Assembly: GCF_007748095.1 (NCBI RefSeq)
Contig: NZ_CP036287.1
Span: forward strand, 806,001-870,000
DNA from: Engelhardtia mirabilis
Lineage (GTDB): Bacteria > Planctomycetota > UBA1135 > GCA-002686595
Direction: 5' to 3'
DNA: 64,000 nucleotides
In this document: piece by piece, positions 1-8,302 of the stretch
Numbering within the stretch: position 1 is the stretch's first letter
Layout: every line of letters starts with the position of its first letter
Notes under the pieces: model-generated
Database searches by the model: none
Told to the model about the DNA's origin: nothing
The model's input: only the letters and a program-made list of their open reading frames with translations
Position numbers and translations under genes: made by a program

Positions 1-160
1 CCTTGGCCCGGGCCAGTGTCTGGGCCAGCTCGCGCGGCTCGAGGCCGCGGGACTTGTAGGCGTCCTCGTCCACGTCGGGCGCGACACAGTCGAACTCGAG
101 ACCCAGGCGCTCGAGCAGGGCGCGGCGGTAGGGCGAGGTGCTGGCGAGGATGATTTGCAC
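1..160 (-). CDS. maf: Maf-like nucleotide pyrophosphatase, N-terminal part (cut by window edge)
   Basis: Only the first 53 codons are present; the gene runs off the left edge. Starting from GTG at 160 the product begins VQIILASTSPYRRALLERLG and continues to a VDEDAYKSRG-like stretch. The S/T-S-P-x-R-R-x-L-L-x-x-L start and the following P-x-V-D-E are the hallmark of the Maf/HAM1-like family, which hydrolyses non-canonical or modified nucleoside triphosphates in the cytoplasm. The SPYRRALL form is closest to the YceF (m7GTP pyrophosphatase) branch, but subfamily cannot be settled from 53 residues. It is divergent from the S41 peptidase with about 70 bases between the starts. No clear Shine-Dalgarno is visible. 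Confidence 0.85.
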   Translation of the reverse strand, partial: MQIILASTSPYRRALLERLGLEFDCVAPDVDEDAYKSRGLEPRELAQTLARAK

Positions 161-228
161 GGGCGGGCAGGATAGCGGTGCGCAAGGGGTGGCGTGGCGC
201 GGCGGCTCTGGCGAACATCGCCCGCGCC

Positions 229-1824
229 ATGAACCCCGCGCCCCGTCGTCTGACCGTCGCCCTGACCCTCGCCTGCTCCTTACTGAACGCGGGGTCGTCC
301 AACGCCCAATCGGAGCCCCCGTCGCAGGGCCTCGCCGAGCTCTATCCCAGCGATCTGGAGCCGACCCAGCCGCCTGTTCCGATGGGCTGGAGCACCGGTC
401 CGCAGCACGTCCACCGTGTTGCCGGCTTCCGCTTCGAGCGCGGCGAGCGCCTGGTGGTCGAGACCGGCCCGGGCCTGGTCACCGTCGGCGTCCACCCGGA
501 CGGTCCCCTGTGGGCGGTGCTCGAGCCGGACGAGCCCGGCGCGATCGCGGGCGAGCTGCCCGGCGCCGGAGAGCACGTGCGCTCGATCTTCATGCGCTTC
601 CACCCGGCGGAGCTGGGCGCACTGGTCGCGGGCGAGGCACTCCCCGCCGGCGACGACGACTGGCGCTTTCGCTCCGCCGTACGCCTGGCGATGGCCAAGC
701 AGGCCAACTCTTGGGCGATGCAGGGCATGCCCGTGGTTCCGGCGCGGGGAACCGTGGTCCTCGACTGCGAGACCCTGGAGGGGCCGCGACGCTTCTACAT
801 GGTCCAGGGCGGCGGCGACGTCGAGTACCTGCCCGCCTTCGACACCATGGCCCTGCCGGTCGCCGCGCCGGTCGATCCCGCCGATGCGGCGGCGGCGTTC
901 GACGAGCTGTGGGTGGCCTTCGACCGCGAGTACGCGATGTTCGGGCTGCGCGACGTGGACTGGAGCGCCCAGCGCGAGCGCTTTCGACCGATCGCAGCGC
1001 AGTGCGAGACCGTCTGGGAGCTGGGCTGTGTGCTGAGCGCCCTCGTCGCGCCCCTCGAGGATCGCCACGCTTGGGTCAAGGTCGGCGGCGAGCTGGTGCC
1101 GCACGAGCTGCCGGCCCTGCGCTACAACGCGAACTTCAAGGCGGTCATGGCGGCGCTCGAGCCGATGACCCAGCCGCGGCGCGGGATCAACTGGAGCCGG
1201 ACCGCGGACGACTTCGGCTATGTGAGTGTCTCGGCCCTGGACACGGCCGACCTGGTCGAGCACTTCGACCGCGCACTCGAGGAGTTGGGCGACACCCACG
1301 GCTTGGTACTCGACCTGCGCTTCAACAGCGGCGGCGACGAGACCCTGGCCCAGGCCATGGCCGGCCGCTTCGTCACCGAGCCGACGACCTACGCGACCCA
1401 GCGCTACCGCGACGGGGAGGCCCACGACGACCTCGGCCCCTGGAGCGAGCGGGTGCTCGAGCCCCGCGAGTGGTGCTACCAGTCGCCGGTGGTCGTGTTG
1501 ATCGGGCCGGCGGTGATGAGCTCCGCCGAGGGCTTCACGCTGATGCTGGGCGAGTGCCCTGGGGCGACCCTGGTGGGCGAGCCCACGGTGGGCTCGTCGG
1601 GCAACCCGCGCACCCTCGAGCTGGTTGGTGGGATCACCGCGACCGTACCCCGCTGGCTGGCGGCCGATGCACGCAAGCAACCCTTCGAAGGGCGGGGCAT
1701 CGCCCCCGACGTGCTCGTGGCGCCGGAGCCGTCCGCGTTCACCGCCGCCGATCCGGTCTTCGAGCGCGCCCTGGAGCTCTTGCGCGCCGAGCCGGCGGAC
1801 GCACGCCGGCCCGGCCGCCGCTGA
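229..1824 (+). CDS. S41-family (C-terminal-processing-like) secreted serine peptidase
   Basis: A 531-residue product starting at ATG 229. This start is chosen over 178 because it begins directly with a signal peptide (basic start, hydrophobic LTVALTLACSLLNAG, cut after SNAQ). The C-terminal half is an S41/tail-specific-protease fold: a GLVLDLRFNSGG strand near residue 360-370 and the MSSAEGF element near 430-436, where the Ser before Ala-Glu is the family nucleophile. It is followed by GEPTVGSSGNPRTL and a typical GRGIAPDVLV end. No PDZ domain was recognised. It probably acts outside the cytoplasmic membrane on exported peptides; the substrate is unknown. It converges with the beta-helix gene 13 bases downstream, with no obvious terminator between them. 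Confidence 0.88.
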   Translation: MNPAPRRLTVALTLACSLLNAGSSNAQSEPPSQGLAELYPSDLEPTQPPVPMGWSTGPQHVHRVAGFRFERGERLVVETGPGLVTVGVHPDGPLWAVLEPDEPGAIAGELPGAGEHVRSIFMRFHPAELGALVAGEALPAGDDDWRFRSAVRLAMAKQANSWAMQGMPVVPARGTVVLDCETLEGPRRFYMVQGGGDVEYLPAFDTMALPVAAPVDPADAAAAFDELWVAFDREYAMFGLRDVDWSAQRERFRPIAAQCETVWELGCVLSALVAPLEDRHAWVKVGGELVPHELPALRYNANFKAVMAALEPMTQPRRGINWSRTADDFGYVSVSALDTADLVEHFDRALEELGDTHGLVLDLRFNSGGDETLAQAMAGRFVTEPTTYATQRYRDGEAHDDLGPWSERVLEPREWCYQSPVVVLIGPAVMSSAEGFTLMLGECPGATLVGEPTVGSSGNPRTLELVGGITATVPRWLAADARKQPFEGRGIAPDVLVAPEPSAFTAADPVFERALELLRAEPADARRPGRR

Positions 1825-1837
1825 GCCGGCTGCGAGT

Positions 1838-3178
1838 TCAGAAGCTCTGATTCAGGATCGTCAGTGCCGAGGGCGGCGCCAGGGTCAGCGCACCGCTCTC
1901 GACCTCGACCACCACGGCTTGCAGGGGCAGGGTCCCGCCCCCGAAGGTCGGATCCTGCAGGGGCACGGGGACCACTTGGATCGTCGAGCCCGTGGCGCCC
2001 AAGCTCCAGGGGCCGAGCACGGCGAGGGTGCTTGCGAGCACCAGGGGCGCCGGCTGCAGACCGAGGTCGAACCAGGCGGTGGCGGACCCCACCAGGGCCA
2101 AGCACACATCGCCGGGTTCGCCGCTGAAGGTCAGCCGCGCATTGGTCCCACCGCGCACGGGCGAGGTCACCACGAAGCTGCGCGCGCCGTGGTCCAGCTC
2201 CAAGACCTGATGGGCGGGCAGGCTGCCCACGGCCACGTGGACGCCGACGGCGCCGGGGACTCCACAGAAGCTGCCCCCGCCGCCGCCGGGCGCGGAGAAG
2301 TGGTCGCGCACCGTCAGGATGCTGGGCGCCATCTGGGCGAAGCTCACGTCCCAATCCACCAGGCGGATGCCGTTGCCTCCATTGCCCCCGTCGCCGCAGT
2401 TCTTGCCGGTGAACAGGTCGTAGTCCACGCCGCCGTAGCCGCCGAACCCGCCGTAGGTCTCGATCCCCGAAACGATCGCGGTGGAGTCGAACAGCCACAG
2501 CCCGTTGCCGCCCCAGCCGCCGCTCCACCAGTCGTCCTCGGGACCGCTGGCCCCGTGGCCACCGCGCAGCACGCTGTCGAGCACGGTTACGTTGCTGGAG
2601 ATGGCGTGGATCCCGTCGCCCCCGCTGTAGGGCTCGGCGAAGGGCCCGACGTTGGTGCCGTTGCCACCGATCGCCGAGCAGCGCGCAATGACCACGTCGG
2701 CACAGTGCGTCAACCGCACGCCGTGGTGGCTCGGCAGGCCGAAGTCGAGGGGGCCGGGGGCCGCGGTCAAGGTGCAGTCCTCGATCCACAGGCTCCCGGC
2801 GCAGTCGATGGCTGCCAAGGCCGATGTCTCGGCCTGGTCGGTCGACAGGCCACGGATCACGACGAGCTGCCCCGCCGGGAGGTTCGCGACGCGCCACACG
2901 CCATCGGCCCTGACCGTTTCGTCCGACTCGCCGACGACGGTCATTCCCTTGCCGTCGATCGCGAACGAGCCGTAGAAGCCGCCCTTGACCAGCACCACGT
3001 CCCCGCTCGCCGAGGCGTCGACGGCCGGCTGGATGTCGGTGAAGTCCACCCCCGGACCACCGTCGTCGTCGACGATCCAGACCTGACCGGCGGCGGCACC
3101 CTGGGCCAGGGCGACGCAGGCGAGGAGCGGTGCGAGGCGCGGTGCGCAGAGGCAGGGCGAGGCGGGGCGAGCGCGCAT
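1838..3178 (-). CDS. Secreted right-handed beta-helix protein (copy 2 of a tandem pair)
   Basis: 446 residues from ATG 3178, preceded by a GGGAGA ribosome site. An N-terminal signal peptide is followed by AGQVWIVDDDGGPGVDFTDI, the usual entry of planctomycete beta-helix proteins, then short repeats typical of a pectate-lyase-like solenoid (LWIEDCTL, VVIARCSAIGGNG, NVTVLDSVLRGG). A glycine-rich middle (GGFGGYGG, GGNGGNGI) and a C-terminal beta module ending in ALTLAPPSALTILNQSF follow. No catalytic residues could be assigned, so an enzymatic role is not claimed; a surface or secreted binding protein is as likely. It follows its paralogue (3268-4596) by 89 bases, same strand and same domain order, so this is a tandem duplication, probably cotranscribed. 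Confidence 0.8.
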   Translation of the reverse strand: MRARPASPCLCAPRLAPLLACVALAQGAAAGQVWIVDDDGGPGVDFTDIQPAVDASASGDVVLVKGGFYGSFAIDGKGMTVVGESDETVRADGVWRVANLPAGQLVVIRGLSTDQAETSALAAIDCAGSLWIEDCTLTAAPGPLDFGLPSHHGVRLTHCADVVIARCSAIGGNGTNVGPFAEPYSGGDGIHAISSNVTVLDSVLRGGHGASGPEDDWWSGGWGGNGLWLFDSTAIVSGIETYGGFGGYGGVDYDLFTGKNCGDGGNGGNGIRLVDWDVSFAQMAPSILTVRDHFSAPGGGGGSFCGVPGAVGVHVAVGSLPAHQVLELDHGARSFVVTSPVRGGTNARLTFSGEPGDVCLALVGSATAWFDLGLQPAPLVLASTLAVLGPWSLGATGSTIQVVPVPLQDPTFGGGTLPLQAVVVEVESGALTLAPPSALTILNQSF

Positions 3179-3267
3179 GGTGGTGTCTCCCGGGTTGTCG
3201 GATCGGCGCCCGAAGGCGGGCGCCGCGGTCGTCGTCGCGGGGCGCGGCACACCGCACCCGGTACGTG

Positions 3268-4596
3268 TCACAGGCCCTGCTCGAGCACGGTCAGGGCCGA
3301 GGGGCTGGCGAGGGTCAGGGCGCCGGACGCGGCCTCGAGCACGACCGCCTGCATGGGCAGGGTCGCGCCGCCGAAGCCGATCGCCTGGGTCGGGACCGGG
3401 ACCGCCTGGATCGTCGTGCCGGACCCATCGAGCTGCCAGGGCCCGAGCACGATCGGCACGTCCGCCAGCACCAGGGGCGCCGGCTGACCGCCGAGGTCGA
3501 GCCAGGTGGCGCCGCCAGAGGCCACGGCCAGCACCAGGTCGCCCGGCGCGCCCGCGAAGTTGAGCCGTGCATCGGTCCCGCCGCGCACCGGCGAGTTGAC
3601 GAAGAAGGTCCGCGCGTCGCCGGCCAGCTCGGTCACCGAGTGGGGTTTCTGGGGCGTGAGCGTGATCGGCTGGCCCGGGCTGCCCGCCGGCGCACACCAG
3701 GCCCCGCCGCCGCCGCCGGGCGTCGAGACCTGGTCGCGCACGGTCAGCACACTGCTGTAGGTGGCGGTGAATTCGGGGTTGTAGCTCTCGACGTAGATGC
3801 CGCTGCCGCCGTTGCCCCCGTAGCCGCAATTCTTGGTGCCGAACAGCGTGTCGTAGTCGACGTCGGCCCAACCGCCGTAGCCACCGTGGGTCTCGACCCC
3901 GGCCACCAATGCGTGGGTGGCCGACATCCGCAGCCCGTGACCGCCGATTGCCCCGTCCCAGGACTCGCCCAGGGGCGAGCTGGCGCCGTGGCCACCGGTC
4001 AGGACGCTGTCGACGACCGCGACGTTCGTGGCGAAACTGTCCACGCCGCTGCCACCTCCGAAGGGGTAGCCGAAGCTCCCCAAGTTCTTGCCGTTGCCGC
4101 CGCTCGCCTCGCAGCGTGCGATGACGACTTCCTTGCAGCGGTCGAGGCGAATTCCATGGTGCAGCGGCAGCACGCCGGTGAGGGGACCGTCGGACGCGGT
4201 CAGGGTGCAGTCCTCGATCCATAGGCTCCCCTCGCACGAAGAGGCGGACAGGCCCTGGGTGCCCGGGGTCCCGGTCTGCAGGCCGCGCAGCACCACGAGC
4301 TGGCCGGCGGGCAGGTTCGCGACCCGCCAGGTGCCGTCGACGTGGACCACCTGATCGGCGTCGGCGAGGACGGACAGGCCCTTGCCGTCGATCGCGAACG
4401 TCGCGTAGTCGCCGCCCCTGATCAGCACCACGTCACCCGGCGCAGCCACATCGACGGCCGGCTGAATGTCGAGGAAGTCGAAGCCGGGCGCCGCGGAGCC
4501 GTCGACGACCCAAACCTGGCCGGCGGCCGCGGTCGTGGCGAGGGCGATGGTGGCGAGGGCCGTGGTGAGGCTGGTGAGCACTACGGGAGCTTGCAT
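3268..4596 (-). CDS. Secreted right-handed beta-helix protein (copy 1 of a tandem pair)
   Basis: 442 residues with a clear signal peptide (LTTALATIALATTAAAG). It then aligns block by block with the downstream gene: AGQVWVVDGSAAPGFDFLDI, a DGTWRVANLPAGQLVVLRG strand, LWIEDCTLTASDGPL, VVIARCEASGGNG, VVDSVLTGGHGAS, the glycine-rich CGYGGNGGSGI, and the SPVRGGTDARLNF/GAPGDLVLA C-terminal module. The conserved blocks at equal spacing make recent tandem duplication the simplest explanation. The fold is inferred from repeat pattern only. As the upstream member it probably carries the promoter for the pair, but none was identified in the gap to 4678. Confidence 0.8.
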   Translation of the reverse strand: MQAPVVLTSLTTALATIALATTAAAGQVWVVDGSAAPGFDFLDIQPAVDVAAPGDVVLIRGGDYATFAIDGKGLSVLADADQVVHVDGTWRVANLPAGQLVVLRGLQTGTPGTQGLSASSCEGSLWIEDCTLTASDGPLTGVLPLHHGIRLDRCKEVVIARCEASGGNGKNLGSFGYPFGGGSGVDSFATNVAVVDSVLTGGHGASSPLGESWDGAIGGHGLRMSATHALVAGVETHGGYGGWADVDYDTLFGTKNCGYGGNGGSGIYVESYNPEFTATYSSVLTVRDQVSTPGGGGGAWCAPAGSPGQPITLTPQKPHSVTELAGDARTFFVNSPVRGGTDARLNFAGAPGDLVLAVASGGATWLDLGGQPAPLVLADVPIVLGPWQLDGSGTTIQAVPVPTQAIGFGGATLPMQAVVLEAASGALTLASPSALTVLEQGL

Positions 4597-4677
4597 TGGA
4601 ATCGGCTAGAGCTGGCAGGGGGGAATGGGGTCGGCGCGGGCGGGAAGCCAGCCCGGTTGGTCGCCGCGGCGGGCGCG

Positions 4678-5191
4678 TTACGGGCGACCTTCGCTGGGAG
4701 TTGCGGTGGGGTCGGGAACGATCGGGTCGGCGACGTGCCCTGGGGGGGGCGGCAGGTCGCTCGAGAGCTCGGCGGTGACCGGTCGAAGGGGCGTGGCGGT
4801 TCCCTCGAGCGCGGGACTTGGGGGGATCGGGGCGGCCGTGGTCGACGGACCCGCGGAATCGGAGGTTTCGAGGATCACGGCCGCGACGATCGGCGCCGGG
4901 GGCCGAGGCGCGCGGCGCCCTGGCCGTCGATCTCCCAGCCGCGCAGGCTCACGCGCCCATCGGCGGGCAGGCTCTCGCTCCGGAGCCACGCGTCGACGGT
5001 CGCTCGGGCGCCCGCGACCGCCAGGGTAGCTGGCCCTGGCCGTCCCGGAGTTGCGCCGTCGGGGCTCCCGCCGCCGACGAGCACCGCGTCGCCCAGGGAA
5101 GCCGCGCTGTCTGCGGCGGCGACGGGTCGATGAGCCCCCATTCCCACCCGAGGCCGTCGATCGTGGGGGCGGCGCGCTGCGAGCGGCCCAC
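4678..5191 (-). pseudogene. Frameshifted remnant or mis-assembled ORF of unknown function
   Basis: No intact gene fits the 639-base gap between 4597 and 5235, but on the minus strand a coherent protein-like sequence appears if the reading frame changes twice. From GTG 5191 the frame runs through TIDGLGWEWGLIDPSPP. Near 5040 (at DGQGQ) it passes to a frame reading ATLAVAGARATVDAWLRSES and VSLRGWEIDGQGAARLG. Near 4905, at a run of C, it passes to PAPIVAAVILETS and a proline-rich tail ending at 4678. The halves contain two similar units (DGQGQATL and DGQGAARL). Indels in homopolymers could be sequencing errors or real decay. No family was recognised. Confidence 0.35.
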
Positions 5192-5235
5192 GGCCCTCGG
5201 TCGACACCCGCCGCCCCGCCGGCCATGATCGCCCC

Positions 5236-6153
5236 ATGCCCAGCCGACGCGACCTCCTGCGCGGCGCCCTCCTGTGCGCCGGTGCCCTGCCCCTCGCCGC
5301 CTGCGGTAGCACGCCCCAGCCGCCGGCGGGCGCGCCCCGCTACCGCATCTCCCTGGCCCAGTGGTCCCTGCACCGGGCGCTCCAGGGCGGCCGGCTCGAC
5401 AACTTGGACTTTCCGCGCGTGGCGCGCGAGGACTACGGCATCGCGGGGGTGGAGTACGTCAACTCGTTCTTCCGTGACCGGGCCGAGGACCTGACCTATC
5501 TGGGTGAGCTGCGTACACGCGCGGAGGGGTCGGGCGTGCGCAGCCTGTTGATCATGGTCGATGGGGAGGGAGCCTTGGGGGCGCAGGACGACGCGGAGCG
5601 CGCGGCCGCGATCGCGAACCACCACCGCTGGATCCGCGCGAGCGCGTTCCTGGGTGGGCACTCGATCCGCGTCAACGCGGCCGGCAAGGGCGACCGCGAC
5701 GAGCACTCCCGGCGCGCGGCGGACTCCCTGCACCAGTTGTGCGTGACCGGCGAGGAGTACGGCATCAGCGTGATCGTCGAGAACCACGGGGGCCCCAGCT
5801 CCGACGGCGCTTGGTTGGCCGAGACGATCCGGCGCGCGGATCACCCCGGCTGCGGCACCCTGCCCGACTTCGGCAACTTCGGCCTGGAGGACGGGACGCA
5901 GTACGACCGCTACCGCGGCGTGGCCGAGTTGATGCCCTACGCCAAGGCCGTCAGCGCCAAGAGCCACGACTTCGACGCCGCCGGCAACGAGGTCCACACC
6001 GACTACCGGCGCATGCTGGATCTCGTGGTGGCCTCGGGCTACGACGGCTGGATCGGCGTCGAGTACGAGGGCAAGTCGCTGAGCGAGCCCGACGGCATCC
6101 GCGCGACCAAGGCCCTGCTCGAGCGCGAGTTCGCGCGGATCGAGGGGGCGTGA
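5236..6153 (+). CDS. Sugar phosphate isomerase/epimerase-like TIM-barrel protein, exported lipoprotein/Tat candidate
   Basis: 305 residues from ATG 5236. The start SRRDLLRGALLCAGALPLAACG combines a twin-arginine-type motif with a lipobox (LAAC), so export as a lipoprotein is likely. The body is an AP-endonuclease-2/xylose-isomerase-like TIM barrel: LAQWSLHR near residue 35, GIAGVEYVNSFF near 70, ISVIVENHGG near 180, CGTLPDFGNFG near 210, and GWIGVEYEG near 275. The acidic and histidine residues at strand ends are in the usual metal-site positions. It probably acts on a sugar or sugar-derived compound outside the cytoplasm; the substrate cannot be read. The next gene, a GH2-like protein, begins 14 bases downstream, so the pair is probably one carbohydrate-processing operon. 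Confidence 0.82.
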   Translation: MPSRRDLLRGALLCAGALPLAACGSTPQPPAGAPRYRISLAQWSLHRALQGGRLDNLDFPRVAREDYGIAGVEYVNSFFRDRAEDLTYLGELRTRAEGSGVRSLLIMVDGEGALGAQDDAERAAAIANHHRWIRASAFLGGHSIRVNAAGKGDRDEHSRRAADSLHQLCVTGEEYGISVIVENHGGPSSDGAWLAETIRRADHPGCGTLPDFGNFGLEDGTQYDRYRGVAELMPYAKAVSAKSHDFDAAGNEVHTDYRRMLDLVVASGYDGWIGVEYEGKSLSEPDGIRATKALLEREFARIEGA

Positions 6154-6167
6154 GGGCTGCGGGAGCG

Positions 6168-8117
6168 ATGGTGCGCGCGGCGCGCTGTGTGGCGCTCTGT
6201 GTGGTAGTGGCGTCGGTTCTGATGACCGGCCAGGCGCATGCGGCGCAACGGGAGATCGAACCCCTCGATCGCGGCTGGACCCATGTCGTGCTCGGAGGAG
6301 ACGAGGCCACCGACGACTCCAGCCGCTGGACCCGGATCGACTTGCCGTTCGCCACCCTCGACCCGCGCGAACGAATCGTGCTGCGCCGTGAGTTGCGCGC
6401 GCCCGCGTCCCAGCGTGAGCGCCGAGCCCGCGTGCGGCTGTCGGCGGCCTCCGAGGTCGCGGAGGCCTTCCTCGACGGCGTGGCGCTCCGGGTGGAGGAA
6501 CGCGGGTTCGACGTGATCCTGGAGTTGGGCAGCGACCTGTCCGACGGCGAGCGACACGAGCTCTTGGTCTTGTTCGGGTCGGGCGAGGGCGACCTTGCGA
6601 CTGTCACGGGCGTGCCCACTGGCATCGCCGGCGGCGCCCGGATCGAGTACCTGGGGGAGCGCTTTCTCGAGCTGCGCAACGATCGCGAGACGCCGCCACT
6701 CGTTTGGAGCTGGCTCGATTCCGAAGCGCCCGTCCTGGAGCTGACTGTCGAAGTGGTCGAGCGCTTACCCGGCGCCGAGCCGCCGAGCCTGCGAGCGGTG
6801 TTGCTCGGCGAGGATCGAGCGGAACTCGCCAGTGCCGAGACCGTGGTGTCGCCGGACACGACCGCGCCCACGCCCGTGAGCCTGGCCCTCGCCGCGCCGA
6901 ACATCGTGCCCTGGACGCCGGCGGACCCCCGGGTCTACGGCGTCGTCGTCGAGCTGAGCCGGGCTGGAGAGGTGGTCGACCGATGGAGCACGACCACCGC
7001 GCCCCGCAGGCCTCGGGACGGGGGCTACGTCGGCGGCAGCTACCAGGTCGGCTACGACCCGGCGTGCCTCGAGCCGGCCCTGAGCGACTCGCCACTCGCG
7101 CGTCTATCGGCCCGAGCCCTGCGCAGGGATGCGGTGCGCCTGGGTCAGCTGGGGGCCGCCGTCTGGATGAACGCGGCCTCCGTCGCCGATGAAGCCCTGC
7201 TCGTGGAGTGCGACCTACGAGGCATTGAAGTCGCTGTGGTCGCCTCCGAGGCGTTCCCGGTCGGGCGTCGCCGCGCGTTGGAAGCCTTGGCCCAGGCCCA
7301 TCCGAGTGCCGTCATCGTGAACGAGCCACCCCTCGATCGCGATGGGCTGAGGACGCTGTTCGACCGCTTCGGCCCGACTCGGGCCGACCGCTCGGCCGCC
7401 GGCTCCGATCGTAGGGAGCACGCGCGCTTGTTCGTCGAGGCGGCCCGAACGGCGACGAGCTCGAGCCTCGTTCCCGATGCCCTCGAGATGGACGGCGGCG
7501 GCACCTTCACCTCCGATCGCCTGCCCACCTGGGCCTACCACCGCCTCCGCGCCGCGAGCGGCCAGCCCACGGCCTACGCCGCGGTCGACTGGGCCGAGCT
7601 GGAGCTCGGCGGCGAGCTGACCGTCTACTCCAGCGGAGACGCGGTCGAGGTCTTCGTGGACGGCGAGTCACTCGGGCGGCGTCGGCCCTGGCGCGGGGTC
7701 GCGACGTTCGAGCGCGCGCCGTCCGCCGCCGAACAGGTCCTTGTGCGCTCCTGGCGCGGCGGAACGGTGCACGCGGAACGGGTGCTCTTGCGGCCGGGAG
7801 CCCCGGCGCAGATCCTGCTCCTGGCCGACGAGCTCGGCATCCCCCTCTCGGCCATCGAGCACGACCAGATCTGGGTCCACGCCCTCGTGCTCGACGGGCA
7901 GGGCACGGTCTGCACCGACTTCGACGGCGAGGTCGTCGTCTCCCTGCTCGGCGGCGGCGAGATCGTCGGGAGCGGCCGCCCGCGGGCCGAGGGTGGCGTC
8001 GCCAGCGTCGTCCTGCGCGCCACCGGACCCGACCCGATCCAACTCGCCGCATCGGCGACCGCGGTCGACGAACGCCTCGACTCGAACCGGCTGACGGTCG
8101 TCCCCGACGGCTTCTAG
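6168..8117 (+). CDS. Secreted glycoside hydrolase family 2-like protein with a shortened, probably atypical central barrel
   Basis: 649 residues from ATG 6168, with a signal peptide (CVALCVVVASVLMTGQAHA). The order is that of GH2/beta-galactosidase proteins. First comes a jelly-roll-like N-terminal part (IDLPFATLDPRERIVLRREL, AFLDGVALRV), then an immunoglobulin-like domain (LAAPNIVPWTPADPRVYGVV), a central region around residues 290-470, and a C-terminal part with VEVFVDGESLGRRRPWRGVA, as in DUF4982/GH2 C-terminal sandwiches, plus a Big_4-like end. The central region is only about 190 residues, short for a catalytic barrel; IVNEPPLD resembles the acid/base N-E motif but no nucleophile Glu is clear. 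It may be a lectin-like or altered enzyme. It sits 14 bases after the isomerase-like gene. Confidence 0.65.
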   Translation: MVRAARCVALCVVVASVLMTGQAHAAQREIEPLDRGWTHVVLGGDEATDDSSRWTRIDLPFATLDPRERIVLRRELRAPASQRERRARVRLSAASEVAEAFLDGVALRVEERGFDVILELGSDLSDGERHELLVLFGSGEGDLATVTGVPTGIAGGARIEYLGERFLELRNDRETPPLVWSWLDSEAPVLELTVEVVERLPGAEPPSLRAVLLGEDRAELASAETVVSPDTTAPTPVSLALAAPNIVPWTPADPRVYGVVVELSRAGEVVDRWSTTTAPRRPRDGGYVGGSYQVGYDPACLEPALSDSPLARLSARALRRDAVRLGQLGAAVWMNAASVADEALLVECDLRGIEVAVVASEAFPVGRRRALEALAQAHPSAVIVNEPPLDRDGLRTLFDRFGPTRADRSAAGSDRREHARLFVEAARTATSSSLVPDALEMDGGGTFTSDRLPTWAYHRLRAASGQPTAYAAVDWAELELGGELTVYSSGDAVEVFVDGESLGRRRPWRGVATFERAPSAAEQVLVRSWRGGTVHAERVLLRPGAPAQILLLADELGIPLSAIEHDQIWVHALVLDGQGTVCTDFDGEVVVSLLGGGEIVGSGRPRAEGGVASVVLRATGPDPIQLAASATAVDERLDSNRLTVVPDGF

Positions 8118-8302
8118 CCGTCGCGCGGCACGAGCGACGCTCGGCTCGGCGGCTTCGCGCCACGCGAGAGGTCGTACAGCCTCGAGCTCGAGCCGAGCGC
8201 CCGGGGCCGCTCGCCGATTGGATGCTCGCGGGGGAACCCGTCGCCGACGCGGGGGCACGTGGCTCGATTTCCCGTGCCAGGGCTGCCCGCAGCGCGAGCG
8301 CC

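Noticed and set aside
1838..4237. A single 799-codon minus-strand gene joining the two beta-helix copies
   Set aside because: The upstream part is an off-frame reading of copy 1. A signal peptide and ribosome site restart copy 2 at 3178.
4675..4686. Shared 12-base word GCGTTACGGGCG at 4675-4686 and 55523-55534
   Set aside because: Flanks do not match and one copy is inside a possible broken gene; chance sharing in GC-rich DNA cannot be excluded. It was not added to the dispersed repeat family.
5739..6167. Longer start for the GH2-like gene overlapping the isomerase-like gene
   Set aside because: The extension is an off-frame reading of the isomerase gene. ATG 6168 opens directly into a signal peptide.
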